From contig CAIZSE010000149.1 in the NCBI GenBank assembly GCA_903935585.1, forward strand, positions 1 to 44,565: a stretch of DNA of 44,565 bases. The letters run 5' to 3'. This DNA is from an uncultured Burkholderiales bacterium. GTDB taxonomy: Bacteria > Pseudomonadota > Gammaproteobacteria > Burkholderiales > Burkholderiaceae_C. Below the pieces are notes generated by a model. The model was given only the letters and a program-made list of their open reading frames with translations, was not told the origin of the DNA and searched no databases. Both the position numbers and the translations under genes were made by a program. Of the stretch, positions 1-7,964 are shown piece after piece; positions within the stretch are counted from its first letter, which is position 1, and each line of letters starts with the position of its first letter.

Positions 1-42
1 AAATTGCAGTTCCCAGTCTGGCCCACCTTCATTACCGGTTGA
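1..42 (+). CDS. tctB: TctB-like small transporter subunit, 3' end only
   Basis: The first 42 bases read in frame 1 as 13 residues, KLQFPVWPTFITG, and a TGA stop. This is followed after 13 bases by tctA, whose ribosome site GAGGAG begins at the stop codon. In tripartite tricarboxylate transporters (TTT family) the small four-helix membrane subunit TctB is usually encoded directly upstream of TctA, so position and spacing suggest this is its C-terminus. Thirteen residues are too few to prove homology. The rest of the gene lies outside the window. Confidence 0.55.
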   Translation, partial: KLQFPVWPTFITG

Positions 43-55
43 GGAGAAATAATTC

Positions 56-1567
56 ATGGAACTGTTTGACAACCTCGCCCTTGGTTTTGGAGTGGCGTTC
101 ACTTTTCAAAACCTGATTTACGCTTTCATCGGCTGTTTGCTGGGTACTTTGATCGGCGTCTTGCCGGGCGTGGGGCCTGTGGCCACCATCGCCATGCTGC
201 TGCCCGCCACCTACGCATTGCCCCCTGTGGCTGCACTGATCATGCTGGCCGGTATCTATTACGGCGCCCAGTACGGTGGTTCAACCACGGCCATTCTGGT
301 CAACCTGCCCGGTGAGGCCTCATCTGTTGTGACCATGATCGACGGTTACCAAATGGCCCGCAAAGGCCGCGCAGGCCCGGCATTGGCCGCTGCGGGGTTG
401 GGTTCATTCTTTGCCGGTTGTGTGGGCACCTTGATCCTCGCGGCCTTTGCCGGTCCGCTGACCGAGGTGGCCTTCAAGTTCGGCCCCGCTGAATACTTTT
501 CGCTGATGGTGTTGGGTTTAATTGGCGCCGTTGTGCTGGCTTCGGGCTCCCTGGTCAAGGCTGTGGGCATGATCGTGTTGGGCTTGTTGATGGGCCTGAT
601 CGGTACCGATGTGAATTCGGGTGTGGCCCGTTTCAGCTTCGACATCCCCGAGTTGACCGATGGCGTGGGCTTCATCGTGATCGCCATGGGTGTGTTCGGT
701 TACGGTGAGATCATCTCCAACTTGGCCAAGCCCGAAGAAGACCGTGAAGTTTTCACCGCCAAAGTGACGGGTTTGATGCCCACTGCCGAGGACTTCAAAA
801 ACATGGTGCCTGCCATCTTGCGTGGCACAGCGCTGGGCTCTGCTTTGGGCATCTTGCCCGGTGGCGGTGCCTTGCTGGCGGCCTTTGCTGCCTACACCAT
901 CGAAAAGAAAACCAAGCTCAAGCCGGGCGAGGTGCCCTTCGGCCAAGGCAATATCCGGGGTGTGGCCTCCCCTGAGTCGGCCAACAACTCCGCATCGCAA
1001 ACCTCTTTCATCCCCTTGCTGACGCTGGGCATCCCGCCCAATGCCGTGATGGCCTTGATGGTGGGTGCGATGACCATTCACAACATCCAGCCTGGCCCTC
1101 AGGTGATGACCAGCAACCCTGAGTTGTTCTGGGGTCTGATCGCTTCCATGTGGATCGGCAACGCCATGCTGATCATTTTGAACCTGCCATTGATCGGCAT
1201 CTGGATCAAACTCTTGACAGTTCCCTACCGCTGGTTGTTCCCTGCCATTGTGTTGTTCTGCGCCATTGGCGTTTACTCCACCAACAACAACACCTGGGAC
1301 ATCTGGATGGTGGCCATGTTCGGTGTGATCGGATACGCCTTCATCAAGCTCGGCATGGAGCCAGCCCCCTTGTTGCTCGGCTTTATTCTGGGCCCCATGA
1401 TGGAAGAAAACCTGCGTCGCGCCATGTTGCTGTCGCGGGGTGACTGGAGTGTCTTTGTCACGCGTCCTTTGTCGGCCAGTTTGTTGGCTGTTGCGGTGCT
1501 TTTGCTGATCATTGTGGCCTTGCCATCGATCAAATCAAAGCGCCAAGAGGCTTTCGTCGAAGAGTGA
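56..1567 (+). CDS. tctA: Tripartite tricarboxylate transporter large permease, TctA family
   Basis: This 503-residue inner-membrane protein is almost wholly hydrophobic, with about a dozen membrane segments. It is the large permease subunit of a TTT-type secondary transporter, which takes up di- or tricarboxylates or related anions delivered by a periplasmic TctC/Bug protein. Family landmarks are the glycine/proline-rich stretch GVLPGVGPVATIAMLLP (residues 34-50), YYGAQYGGSTTAILVNLPGE just after it, and the second-half stretch GILPGGGALLAAF, which reflects the internal duplication of TctA. The length matches the family (about 500). The ATG at 56 follows GAGGAG with good spacing. The substrate cannot be read from the sequence. 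A strong terminator follows the stop codon, separating it from the binding-protein gene downstream. Confidence 0.95.
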   Translation: MELFDNLALGFGVAFTFQNLIYAFIGCLLGTLIGVLPGVGPVATIAMLLPATYALPPVAALIMLAGIYYGAQYGGSTTAILVNLPGEASSVVTMIDGYQMARKGRAGPALAAAGLGSFFAGCVGTLILAAFAGPLTEVAFKFGPAEYFSLMVLGLIGAVVLASGSLVKAVGMIVLGLLMGLIGTDVNSGVARFSFDIPELTDGVGFIVIAMGVFGYGEIISNLAKPEEDREVFTAKVTGLMPTAEDFKNMVPAILRGTALGSALGILPGGGALLAAFAAYTIEKKTKLKPGEVPFGQGNIRGVASPESANNSASQTSFIPLLTLGIPPNAVMALMVGAMTIHNIQPGPQVMTSNPELFWGLIASMWIGNAMLIILNLPLIGIWIKLLTVPYRWLFPAIVLFCAIGVYSTNNNTWDIWMVAMFGVIGYAFIKLGMEPAPLLLGFILGPMMEENLRRAMLLSRGDWSVFVTRPLSASLLAVAVLLLIIVALPSIKSKRQEAFVEE

Positions 1568-1591
1568 TCGGTTGACGGTTCAAGCACACCA

Positions 1592-1619
1592 ACGGCCTCC
1601 TCGGAGGCCGTTTTTTTTT
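1592..1619 (+). terminator. Intrinsic terminator after tctA
   Basis: The 8-bp stem CGGCCTCC/GGAGGCCG with a minimal loop is followed by nine T residues. It lies 25 bases after the tctA stop and should end the tctBA transcript before the binding-protein gene. Confidence 0.88.
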
Positions 1620-1726
1620 GTGCATCCTGCATGTGCATGTCACTTGTGGGCGCGAGCCAGTGGCACAGGTCTGCCAAAATAACTTTACCCAGGTCGCCCG
1701 ACCTGTCATTTGCCAGAGCACATTTC

Positions 1727-2701
1727 ATGAAAAGACAAGATTTGATCCCGACCCTGTTGGCCATGTTCATGGCTTTTGTGTGTCTGAATCCAGCGCATGC
1801 ACAGTCTTACCCAACCAAACCCGTACGCCTGATCGTGCCCTTTCCTGCTGGGGGCGCCACCGATTTGTTTGCCCGCACGCTGTCGCAAAAACTTGGCGAA
1901 AAAATGGGGGCTGCCTTGGTGGTCGAAAACCGCCCCGGCGCAGGCGGCACCCTGGGCTCTGACCTGGCGGCCAAGGCCTTGCCCGACGGCTACACCTTGC
2001 TGCTCTCTACATCCAGCACGCACTCGATTGGTCCCAACCTGAACCCGCGCATGCCCTACGACGCTGTGCGCGACTTCACACCCATCAGCCAGGTCGGCAA
2101 TGCCCCCAGCATCATGCTGGTGCCCAACAGTTCACCCGCCAAAACCGTCAGGGAATGGATCGACTACGCCAAAAAGAACCCGGGCCGCCTGAACTACGCC
2201 TCGAGCGGCAACGGCACCATCGTCCAGTTGACGGCCGAACTGTTCAAGGCGCAAGCCGAGCTGTTTGTGGTGCACATCCCCTACAAAGGGACGGCCCTGG
2301 CCATTCCTGACCTGGTCAGCGGCAAGGTCGATGTGCTGTTTGACAGTTTGCCCACCGGCTTGCCGCACGTGCGGGATGGCCGTTTGCGTGCCCTGGGCGT
2401 GACGTCGCTGAAAGCCACGCCTTTGGCGCCTGGCGTACCGCCCATTGCCGATGTGCTGCCCGGTTACGAGTCCACCACCTGGTTTGGCCTGTTTGGCCCC
2501 AGGGGCTTGCCGCCTGAAGTGGTCAGCCGGGTGAACACCGCTGCCAACCAGGTGCTGCAAGACCCCGAAGTCATCGACAAACTGCAACGCTTTGGCATTG
2601 AGCCCGTGGGCGGCACACCCGCCCAATTCACCGCCATGCTGGCCAAAGAATCGGCCAAATGGAAAAAGACCATCACCGAGCGCAAGATCACGCTGGACTG
2701 A
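1727..2701 (+). CDS. Bug/TctC-family periplasmic binding protein
   Basis: This 324-residue secreted solute-binding protein belongs to the Bug (TctC) family, which is greatly expanded in Burkholderiales. The ATG at 1727 is preferred over in-frame starts at 1631 and 1637 because it puts a clean Sec signal peptide at the N-terminus (MKRQDLIPTLLAMFMAF, cleavage after AHA). Typical Bug motifs follow: YPTKPVRLIVPFPAGGATD, then ENRPGAGGTLG, and a mid-protein YASSGNGT segment. The family captures small carboxylates or amino-acid-like ligands and, where tctA and tctB are present, passes them to that permease. The gene lies downstream of tctA but beyond a terminator, and only one base separates it from the gamma-glutamyltransferase gene, so it is probably transcribed with that gene. 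The ligand is unknown. Confidence 0.93.
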   Translation: MKRQDLIPTLLAMFMAFVCLNPAHAQSYPTKPVRLIVPFPAGGATDLFARTLSQKLGEKMGAALVVENRPGAGGTLGSDLAAKALPDGYTLLLSTSSTHSIGPNLNPRMPYDAVRDFTPISQVGNAPSIMLVPNSSPAKTVREWIDYAKKNPGRLNYASSGNGTIVQLTAELFKAQAELFVVHIPYKGTALAIPDLVSGKVDVLFDSLPTGLPHVRDGRLRALGVTSLKATPLAPGVPPIADVLPGYESTTWFGLFGPRGLPPEVVSRVNTAANQVLQDPEVIDKLQRFGIEPVGGTPAQFTAMLAKESAKWKKTITERKITLD

Positions 2702-2702
2702 C

Positions 2703-4325
2703 ATGCATTTTCAAAACCAATACCCCTACACCAGCACCCGCCTGCCGCTGTTTGCGCGCAATGTGGTGTCCACATCGCATCCCCTGGCCGCACAAGCGGG
2801 CTTGCGCATGATGCTCAAGGGTGGCAACGCCGTGGATGCCGCCATTGCTGCCGCTGCGGTCATCACCCTCACCGAGCCGGTCAGTTGCGGCCTGGGTTCC
2901 GATGCGTTTGCCATTTTGTGGGACGGCAAGGCATTGCACGGTCTGAATGCCTCAGGCCCGGCACCGGCCACCTGGACGCCCGATTACTTTCACCGCAAAT
3001 ACGGCGCCGACGTGCAAACCCCACCCAAGCGAGGTTTCGATTCGGTGACGGTGCCCGGTGCTGTCGCCGGGTGGGTCAGCATGAGCGATCGCTTTGGCAA
3101 GCTGCCTTTTGCCGACTTGCTGGAGCCTGCGATTGAGGTGGCCGAGCGGGGTTATCTGATCCCTGTGGTGGTGCAGCAAAAGTGGGCGGCGGCCACCCCC
3201 GAGTTGCAGTCGCAGCCCGGCTTTGCCCAAAGCTTTTTGCCCTGGGGCCGTGCCCCCGAAGTGGGCGAGTTGTTCCAGTTCAAAAATGCGGCCAAGGGTC
3301 TTAAGGCCATTGCGGCGACCAAGGGCCAGGCCCTTTATGGCGGCGAAATCGCAGAGGCCATTGAACGCTTTGCCAAAGAGCATGGCGGCAGTATCACCGC
3401 CAAAGACCTGGCTGATTTCAAGCCGGAGTGGGTCAAGCCGGTGGCGCAAAAGTACCGGGGCTACACCCTGCACGAAATTCCGCCCAACGGGCAAGGCATT
3501 GCGGCCTTGATCGCCTTGGGCATCCTGTCCCATTTTGACCTGGCCAGCCACCCGGTGGACGGGGTGGATTCACAGCACCTGCAAATCGAAGCCATCAAGC
3601 TCGCTTTTGCCGACGTGTACCGCTACGTGGCCGATCCGCGCTACATGGAGGTCACGCCAGAGCAGATGCTCGACCCGGCCTATCTGGCCAGCCGTGCCAA
3701 GCTGATCGACCTGCGCAAGGCGCAAAACTTCCAGGCGGGCAACCCGGTCAAGGGCGGCACCATTTACCTCACGGCGGCGGATGAGAGCGGCATGATGGTC
3801 AGCTTCATCCAAAGCAATTACATGGGCTTTGGTTCGGGCGTGGTGGAGCCGACTTACGGCATCAGCCTGCAAAACCGGGGCCATGGTTTCAGCACCAACC
3901 CCAAGGGCCCGAACATGGCCAATCTGGTCGCGCCGGGCAAGCGGCCATTCCAGACCATCATCCCGGCTTTCCTCACCAAAGACGGCCAGCCGGTCATGAG
4001 CTACGGTGTGATGGGCGGCAACATGCAGCCCCAGGGGCATATGCAAACCCTGGTGCGCATGCTCGACTACCAGCAAAACCCGCAAGCGGCCTGTGATGCG
4101 CCGCGCTGGCGCTACAACACGGGGTTGAACATCAACGTGGAAGCTGCCATGAACGGCCAAACCGTGCAGGACCTGATCGCACGCGGGCACCAGCTGGACA
4201 TCATCAACGACTCTTACCAGGACTTTGGTGCTGGCCAATTCATCTGGCGCATGGGTGATCCGGGCGTGGAAGGCTACATGGCCGCCAGCGATCCGCGCCG
4301 CGACGGCCAGGCGGTGGGCTTTTGA
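2703..4325 (+). CDS. Gamma-glutamyltransferase family protein
   Basis: This is a 540-residue Ntn-hydrolase of the gamma-glutamyltranspeptidase family. Members are made as a proenzyme that cleaves itself before a threonine, which becomes the catalytic N-terminus of the small subunit and attacks gamma-glutamyl bonds. The predicted cleavage is at GG/T353 in KGGTIYLTAADESG, aligned with the TTHYSVVDKDG region of E. coli Ggt, followed by the substrate-loop-like FGSGVV. The large-subunit hallmark GGNAVDAAIAAA is near residue 40. ATG 2703, one base after the preceding stop, was chosen because longer in-frame starts would overlap the binding-protein gene. No Sec signal is visible, so it resembles the cytoplasmic YwrD-like branch more than periplasmic Ggt. 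Glutathione, gamma-glutamyl peptides or a cephalosporin-acylase-like substrate are all possible. Confidence 0.93.
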   Translation: MHFQNQYPYTSTRLPLFARNVVSTSHPLAAQAGLRMMLKGGNAVDAAIAAAAVITLTEPVSCGLGSDAFAILWDGKALHGLNASGPAPATWTPDYFHRKYGADVQTPPKRGFDSVTVPGAVAGWVSMSDRFGKLPFADLLEPAIEVAERGYLIPVVVQQKWAAATPELQSQPGFAQSFLPWGRAPEVGELFQFKNAAKGLKAIAATKGQALYGGEIAEAIERFAKEHGGSITAKDLADFKPEWVKPVAQKYRGYTLHEIPPNGQGIAALIALGILSHFDLASHPVDGVDSQHLQIEAIKLAFADVYRYVADPRYMEVTPEQMLDPAYLASRAKLIDLRKAQNFQAGNPVKGGTIYLTAADESGMMVSFIQSNYMGFGSGVVEPTYGISLQNRGHGFSTNPKGPNMANLVAPGKRPFQTIIPAFLTKDGQPVMSYGVMGGNMQPQGHMQTLVRMLDYQQNPQAACDAPRWRYNTGLNINVEAAMNGQTVQDLIARGHQLDIINDSYQDFGAGQFIWRMGDPGVEGYMAASDPRRDGQAVGF

Positions 4326-5116
4326 TGCATTGCGGGTGGCGCGGTCTTTTTCTCGCGTGCGTGGGGGCATTGGCCAGTGCAGCCGCAACGGCGCAGCCCT
4401 TGTCATGCGGTGTGGTGCTGATGCATGGCAAGTGGGGCATGCCGCAATCGCCTTACCTCAAGCCGGTGGTGCAAAAATTGACGCCACACTGCCAAGTCAA
4501 GCTGCTGGAAATGCCGTGGTCGCGCAACCGCTTGTACGACCGACCTTATGCCGATGCGCTGGCGCAGATTCGCCAGGCGGTGGCTGAGTTTAGGCAGTCG
4601 GGTGTGCAATGGGTGGCGGTGGGCGGCCAAAGCTTTGGCGCCAACGCGACGTTGGCCTACATGGCCCAGGTCGGTGATGCGGATGCCTTGCTGCCCATGG
4701 CGCCCGGCCATGTCCCCGAGATTTTTTACCAAGTTTCAGATGTGCAACGCAGTGTCGATGCCGCACGCCAGTTGGTCGATGCGGGGCAGGGTGACACTTT
4801 GGTGGAGATGACCGACATCAACCAGGGGCAGCGCCGCCCTGTGAAGACCTCGGCGGCCGCGTTGTGGAGTTATTTCAACCCCCGGGGTTGGGGCAATATG
4901 GCGCTGAGCGCACAGAACGCCCAAAAGCCCGTGCCCGTGTTCTGGGCCATTGGCACGTTGGACCCTCTGCACGGGGCCGCATCGACCGACATCTATCAAA
5001 AATTGCCCGCCCATCCGGACAGCCGTTATCTGGTGGTGCGCGCCAACCACGCGAACACACCGGAGTTGGCAGCCGAAGACTTGCTCGTGTGGGTGTTGGC
5101 CCGAACCGGGCGTTGA
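4325..5116 (+). CDS. Secreted alpha/beta hydrolase
   Basis: This 263-residue protein has an N-terminal signal-peptide-like segment (to about residue 24, ending ASAAATAQ) followed by an alpha/beta-hydrolase fold. The nucleophile elbow is GGQSFGAN with Ser103, the oxyanion region is LMHGKWG (residues 32-38), and a late HANTPE provides a candidate catalytic histidine. The ATG overlaps the preceding TGA by one base, so it is translationally linked to the gamma-glutamyltransferase gene; a TTG one codon earlier is possible. The hydrolase substrate is not evident; an ester, thioester or amide is conceivable. Its place in the run suggests work on the same imported compound, but that is inference. Confidence 0.8.
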   Translation: MHCGWRGLFLACVGALASAAATAQPLSCGVVLMHGKWGMPQSPYLKPVVQKLTPHCQVKLLEMPWSRNRLYDRPYADALAQIRQAVAEFRQSGVQWVAVGGQSFGANATLAYMAQVGDADALLPMAPGHVPEIFYQVSDVQRSVDAARQLVDAGQGDTLVEMTDINQGQRRPVKTSAAALWSYFNPRGWGNMALSAQNAQKPVPVFWAIGTLDPLHGAASTDIYQKLPAHPDSRYLVVRANHANTPELAAEDLLVWVLARTGR

Positions 5117-5119
5117 ACC

Positions 5120-6025
5120 ATGACGTCTCAAAAATCTTCCCATGTCACCACCGGTTTGCTTTTGGCAGTTGCAGGTTCCATCGCTTTCAGTGGCAAAGCC
5201 ATCATCGTCAAGCTGGCTTACCGCCATGGTGTGGATGCGGTCACCCTGATCATGTACCGCATGTTGTTTGCCCTGCCATTGTTCGTGCTCATGGCCTGGT
5301 GGGCCGGGCGCGGCAAAGCGCCATTGACCCAGCGTGACTGGCTGGGTGTGGTGGGGCTGGGCTTTTGCGGTTATTACCTGTCGAGTTTTCTGGATTTTTT
5401 GGGGCTTGAATACATCAGTGCCTCATTGGAGCGGCTGATCCTTTACCTCAACCCCACGCTGGTCCTGGTGCTGGGCTGGTTCCTGTTTAAAAAGCGCATC
5501 AGTCACCGTCAGGGTGTGGCCATGGCCATCAGTTATTCGGGCGTCTTGCTGGTCTTTGGCCACGAGGTCAGCCTGGCCGGAACGCATGCGGCGCTGGGGG
5601 CTTTGTTGGTTTTGCTCAGCGCCGTCACTTATGCCGCTTACCTGACTTACAGCGGCCAATTGGTCCAGCGCCTGGGCGCTTTGCGCCTGGCAGGTCTGGC
5701 CACCACCGTGGCGTGTTTTTTCTGCATCCTGCAGTTTGTGCTGCTTCGGCCCATGGCCAGTGCGCAGGTGCCCGAGCCGGTGCTGTGGCTGTCCTTGCTC
5801 AATGCCACCGCGTGTACCGTGCTACCCGTGCTGCTGGTCATGATGGCGATTGAACGCATCGGGCCAGGTCTGACCGCACAAACCGGCATGATTGGCCCCA
5901 TGTCTACATTGCTGATGGGGGTGTGGTTGCTGGACGAGCCTTTCAACATATGGATCATTGCCGGCACCGCATTGGTTCTGAGTGGTGTATTTTGGGTAAC
6001 GCGGCCGCAGGGCCGCATGGGGTAA
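5120..6025 (+). CDS. EamA/DMT-superfamily permease
   Basis: This 301-residue inner-membrane protein has about ten hydrophobic helices arranged as two EamA repeats, the usual length and layout for drug/metabolite transporter permeases. These often export amino acids or other metabolites. The first repeat starts at GLLLAVAGSIAFSGKAIIVK, the second near HAALGALLVLLSAVTYAAYL. The start is three bases after the hydrolase stop, so it ends the four-gene run that begins with the Bug protein. The C-terminal VTRPQGRMG is encoded by a 26-bp tandem repeat that also supplies the stop codon, so the last residues are probably an accident of repeat expansion. Substrate unknown. Confidence 0.88.
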   Translation: MTSQKSSHVTTGLLLAVAGSIAFSGKAIIVKLAYRHGVDAVTLIMYRMLFALPLFVLMAWWAGRGKAPLTQRDWLGVVGLGFCGYYLSSFLDFLGLEYISASLERLILYLNPTLVLVLGWFLFKKRISHRQGVAMAISYSGVLLVFGHEVSLAGTHAALGALLVLLSAVTYAAYLTYSGQLVQRLGALRLAGLATTVACFFCILQFVLLRPMASAQVPEPVLWLSLLNATACTVLPVLLVMMAIERIGPGLTAQTGMIGPMSTLLMGVWLLDEPFNIWIIAGTALVLSGVFWVTRPQGRMG

Positions 6026-6059
6026 CGCGGCCGCAGGGCCGCATGGGGTAACGCGGCCA
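5995..6059. repeat. 26-bp direct repeat, 2.5 copies
   Basis: Two identical 26-bp units occupy 5995-6020 and 6021-6046, and a third, truncated after 13 bases, runs to 6059. Each full unit starts GGTAACGCGGCCGC and ends GGGCCGCATGG, so it contains a GCGGCCGC palindrome. The array spans the stop codon of the DMT permease and ends 34 bases before the SDR start. Confidence 0.9.
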
Positions 6060-6093
6060 GTGCGCCGCACAACATGAACTTCAGGAGATCAAC

Positions 6094-6894
6094 ATGGATT
6101 TAGGCATTGCAGGCAAGTGGGCTCTGGTGGGTGGCGCGAGCAAGGGCCTCGGCTGGGGTTGTGCCCGTGCACTGGCGCTGGAAGGCGTGAACGTGGTCAT
6201 GGTGGCGCGGGGCGCTGAGCTGCTGAACCAGTCCGTGGCCGATTTGCGCGTGGAAACAGGCGGCCAAGTGCAGCTGATTGGTGTGGCGGTGGACATCACC
6301 ACCGAAGCGGGACGCGACGCCATCTGGAATGTGCCCGGTGGCCCCGGCAAGGACTACGACATCGTGGTGACCAATGCAGGCGGCCCACCGCCCGGTGACT
6401 TTCGCGACTGGGACCGCGATGCCTGGATCAAGGCCATCGATGGCAACATGCTCACGCCCATCGAGTTCATCAAGGCCACGGTTGACCGCATGGCGGCACG
6501 CGGTTTTGGCCGCATCGTCAACATCACCTCCAGCGCCGTCAAGGCACCCATTGATGTGCTCGGCTTGTCCAATGGCGCACGCAGTGGACTGACGGGTTTT
6601 GTGGCCGGTGCCTCGCGCAGCAAAATTGCTGCGCAAGGCGTGACCATCAACAACCTGTTGCCTGGCAAGTTTGACACCGACCGCATCCGCGCCACACTGC
6701 CCGCCATGGCTGAAAAAGCAGGCAAGACGGTGGAAGAGTTGCGCGTGATTCAGCAAGCCCAAATCCCGGCAGGCCGCTACGGCAACCCTCAAGAGTTCGG
6801 TGCCATCTGTGCATTTTTGTGCAGCCAGCAGGCCGCGTACATGACGGGGCAAAATGTGCTGGCCGATGGTGGGGCTTACGCGGGGACTTATTGA
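6094..6894 (+). CDS. SDR-family protein with altered active site
   Basis: This 266-residue protein has a classical SDR (Rossmann) fold: a glycine-rich dinucleotide motif GGASKGLG (13-20), NAG (94-96), a serine strand NITSSAVK (143-150) and a C-terminal ADGGAY. The usual catalytic YxxxK is absent. The aligned segment reads SNGARSGL, placing Ser159 and Arg163 where Tyr and Lys should be. A group of 3-oxoacyl-ACP-reductase-like SDRs with imperfect cofactor and tetrad motifs is known (the BKR-like SDR subgroup), and this looks like a member. It may therefore not be a standard ketoreductase. The start follows CAGGAG with good spacing. A neighbouring repeat array separates it from the permease, so co-transcription is uncertain. 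Confidence 0.88.
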   Translation: MDLGIAGKWALVGGASKGLGWGCARALALEGVNVVMVARGAELLNQSVADLRVETGGQVQLIGVAVDITTEAGRDAIWNVPGGPGKDYDIVVTNAGGPPPGDFRDWDRDAWIKAIDGNMLTPIEFIKATVDRMAARGFGRIVNITSSAVKAPIDVLGLSNGARSGLTGFVAGASRSKIAAQGVTINNLLPGKFDTDRIRATLPAMAEKAGKTVEELRVIQQAQIPAGRYGNPQEFGAICAFLCSQQAAYMTGQNVLADGGAYAGTY

Positions 6895-6915
6895 CGACCT
6901 TCACGTCGATTCAAC

Positions 6916-6934
6916 GGTGACCCATCACCTTTTT
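6916..6934 (+). terminator. Weak intrinsic terminator after SDR gene
   Basis: The short stem GGTGA/TCACC around CCCA is followed by five T residues, 22 bases after the SDR stop. It overlaps the last two bases of the convergent permease gene. The stem is only five pairs. Confidence 0.5.
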
Positions 6935-7832
6935 ATCGCCGCGAAGATACCCAGATCCCGCCGACGATGAACGCAAACGCCAGCCCGTGATAAAGGTGTG
7001 GCAACTCGCCTAAAAATGCGGCTGAGAAGATGGCGGCAAACAGCGGCGTGAGGTTGGCAAAGAACCCCGCCACCGCAGGGCCCGCCTGCTGAATGCCCAG
7101 GCCCCAGCAGCGGTAGGCCAGCACGGCAGGACCTATAGCCACAAAGGCCAGCGCGCTGATCAGTGGCCAGCCCCAGGTGATGCGGGCATCGGTCAGGCCC
7201 CATTCCATGCCCGCAAACAGGCCCGACCAGGCCAGGCCAAATACCACTTGGCCGAGCAAGAACGCCGCCCAGTCTTGCCGGATGGCCTCAGGTTCGTCTT
7301 TTCGGCTGAGCAGCCAGCTGTACCAAGACCAGCAGGCGGTGGCCAGCAAGATGAACAGATCACCGGCCACCAGACGCACCGCCATGAGCTGTGCCCAATC
7401 GCCCCGCGACAGCACCACCAGCACGCCCAGGATGGACAACATGGCGCCATGGATTTGTGCGCGCCGCACAGGCGCCTGAAAAAACAGCGCCCCGATGGCC
7501 AGCATCCACACCGGGCCGCTGGCCGCCACCAGGGTCACGTTGAGCGGGGTCGAGGTTTGCAAGGCCAGGTATTGCAGGGCGTTGTAACAGCCCACACCCA
7601 GCAGGCTGAGCAGGGCAAAGCGCTTCCAGTGTTGCCACAGGCCGCTGCTGGGGCGAAGTACCCAGGAGGCCAGTGGCAGCAAGATGACCAAGGCCACAGC
7701 CCAACGCAGCAAGTTGAGGGTGAGGGGGGGGACCAGGTCGCTGACCAGGCGACCCACCACGGCATTGCCTGCCCACAGCACGGGGGGCACCGTCAGCAAC
7801 AAGGCCGTCATGGGCGATAGTTTTTGAGACAT
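6933..7832 (-). CDS. EamA/DMT-superfamily permease
   Basis: This 299-residue integral membrane protein has two EamA domains and about ten helices. The first begins MTALLLTVPPVLWAGNAVVGR, and the second contains LFILLATACWSWYSWLLSRK near its start and LTPLFAAIFSAAFLGELPH near its end, a typical DMT signature. The ATG at 7832 (MSQKLSPM) was chosen over a start 18 codons earlier because the extra residues are hydrophilic and unlike the family. It is probably a metabolite exporter of unknown substrate. It is convergent with the SDR gene and divergent from the quinone oxidoreductase gene, so it is likely transcribed alone. It is not a close copy of the permease at 5120. Confidence 0.9.
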   Translation of the reverse strand: MSQKLSPMTALLLTVPPVLWAGNAVVGRLVSDLVPPLTLNLLRWAVALVILLPLASWVLRPSSGLWQHWKRFALLSLLGVGCYNALQYLALQTSTPLNVTLVAASGPVWMLAIGALFFQAPVRRAQIHGAMLSILGVLVVLSRGDWAQLMAVRLVAGDLFILLATACWSWYSWLLSRKDEPEAIRQDWAAFLLGQVVFGLAWSGLFAGMEWGLTDARITWGWPLISALAFVAIGPAVLAYRCWGLGIQQAGPAVAGFFANLTPLFAAIFSAAFLGELPHLYHGLAFAFIVGGIWVSSRR

Positions 7833-7964
7833 GAGGCACTGTATCGGCATCCGGGTTTTCCCGCTGTCGCCGACCTGTCCGTCCAAAGGCTTGTCCTTTG
7901 CACGGGAGGATGCGTTTCATGGCAAAGTCAGGCCTTGCTTGCATTTACCCCACAGGAGAATTCG

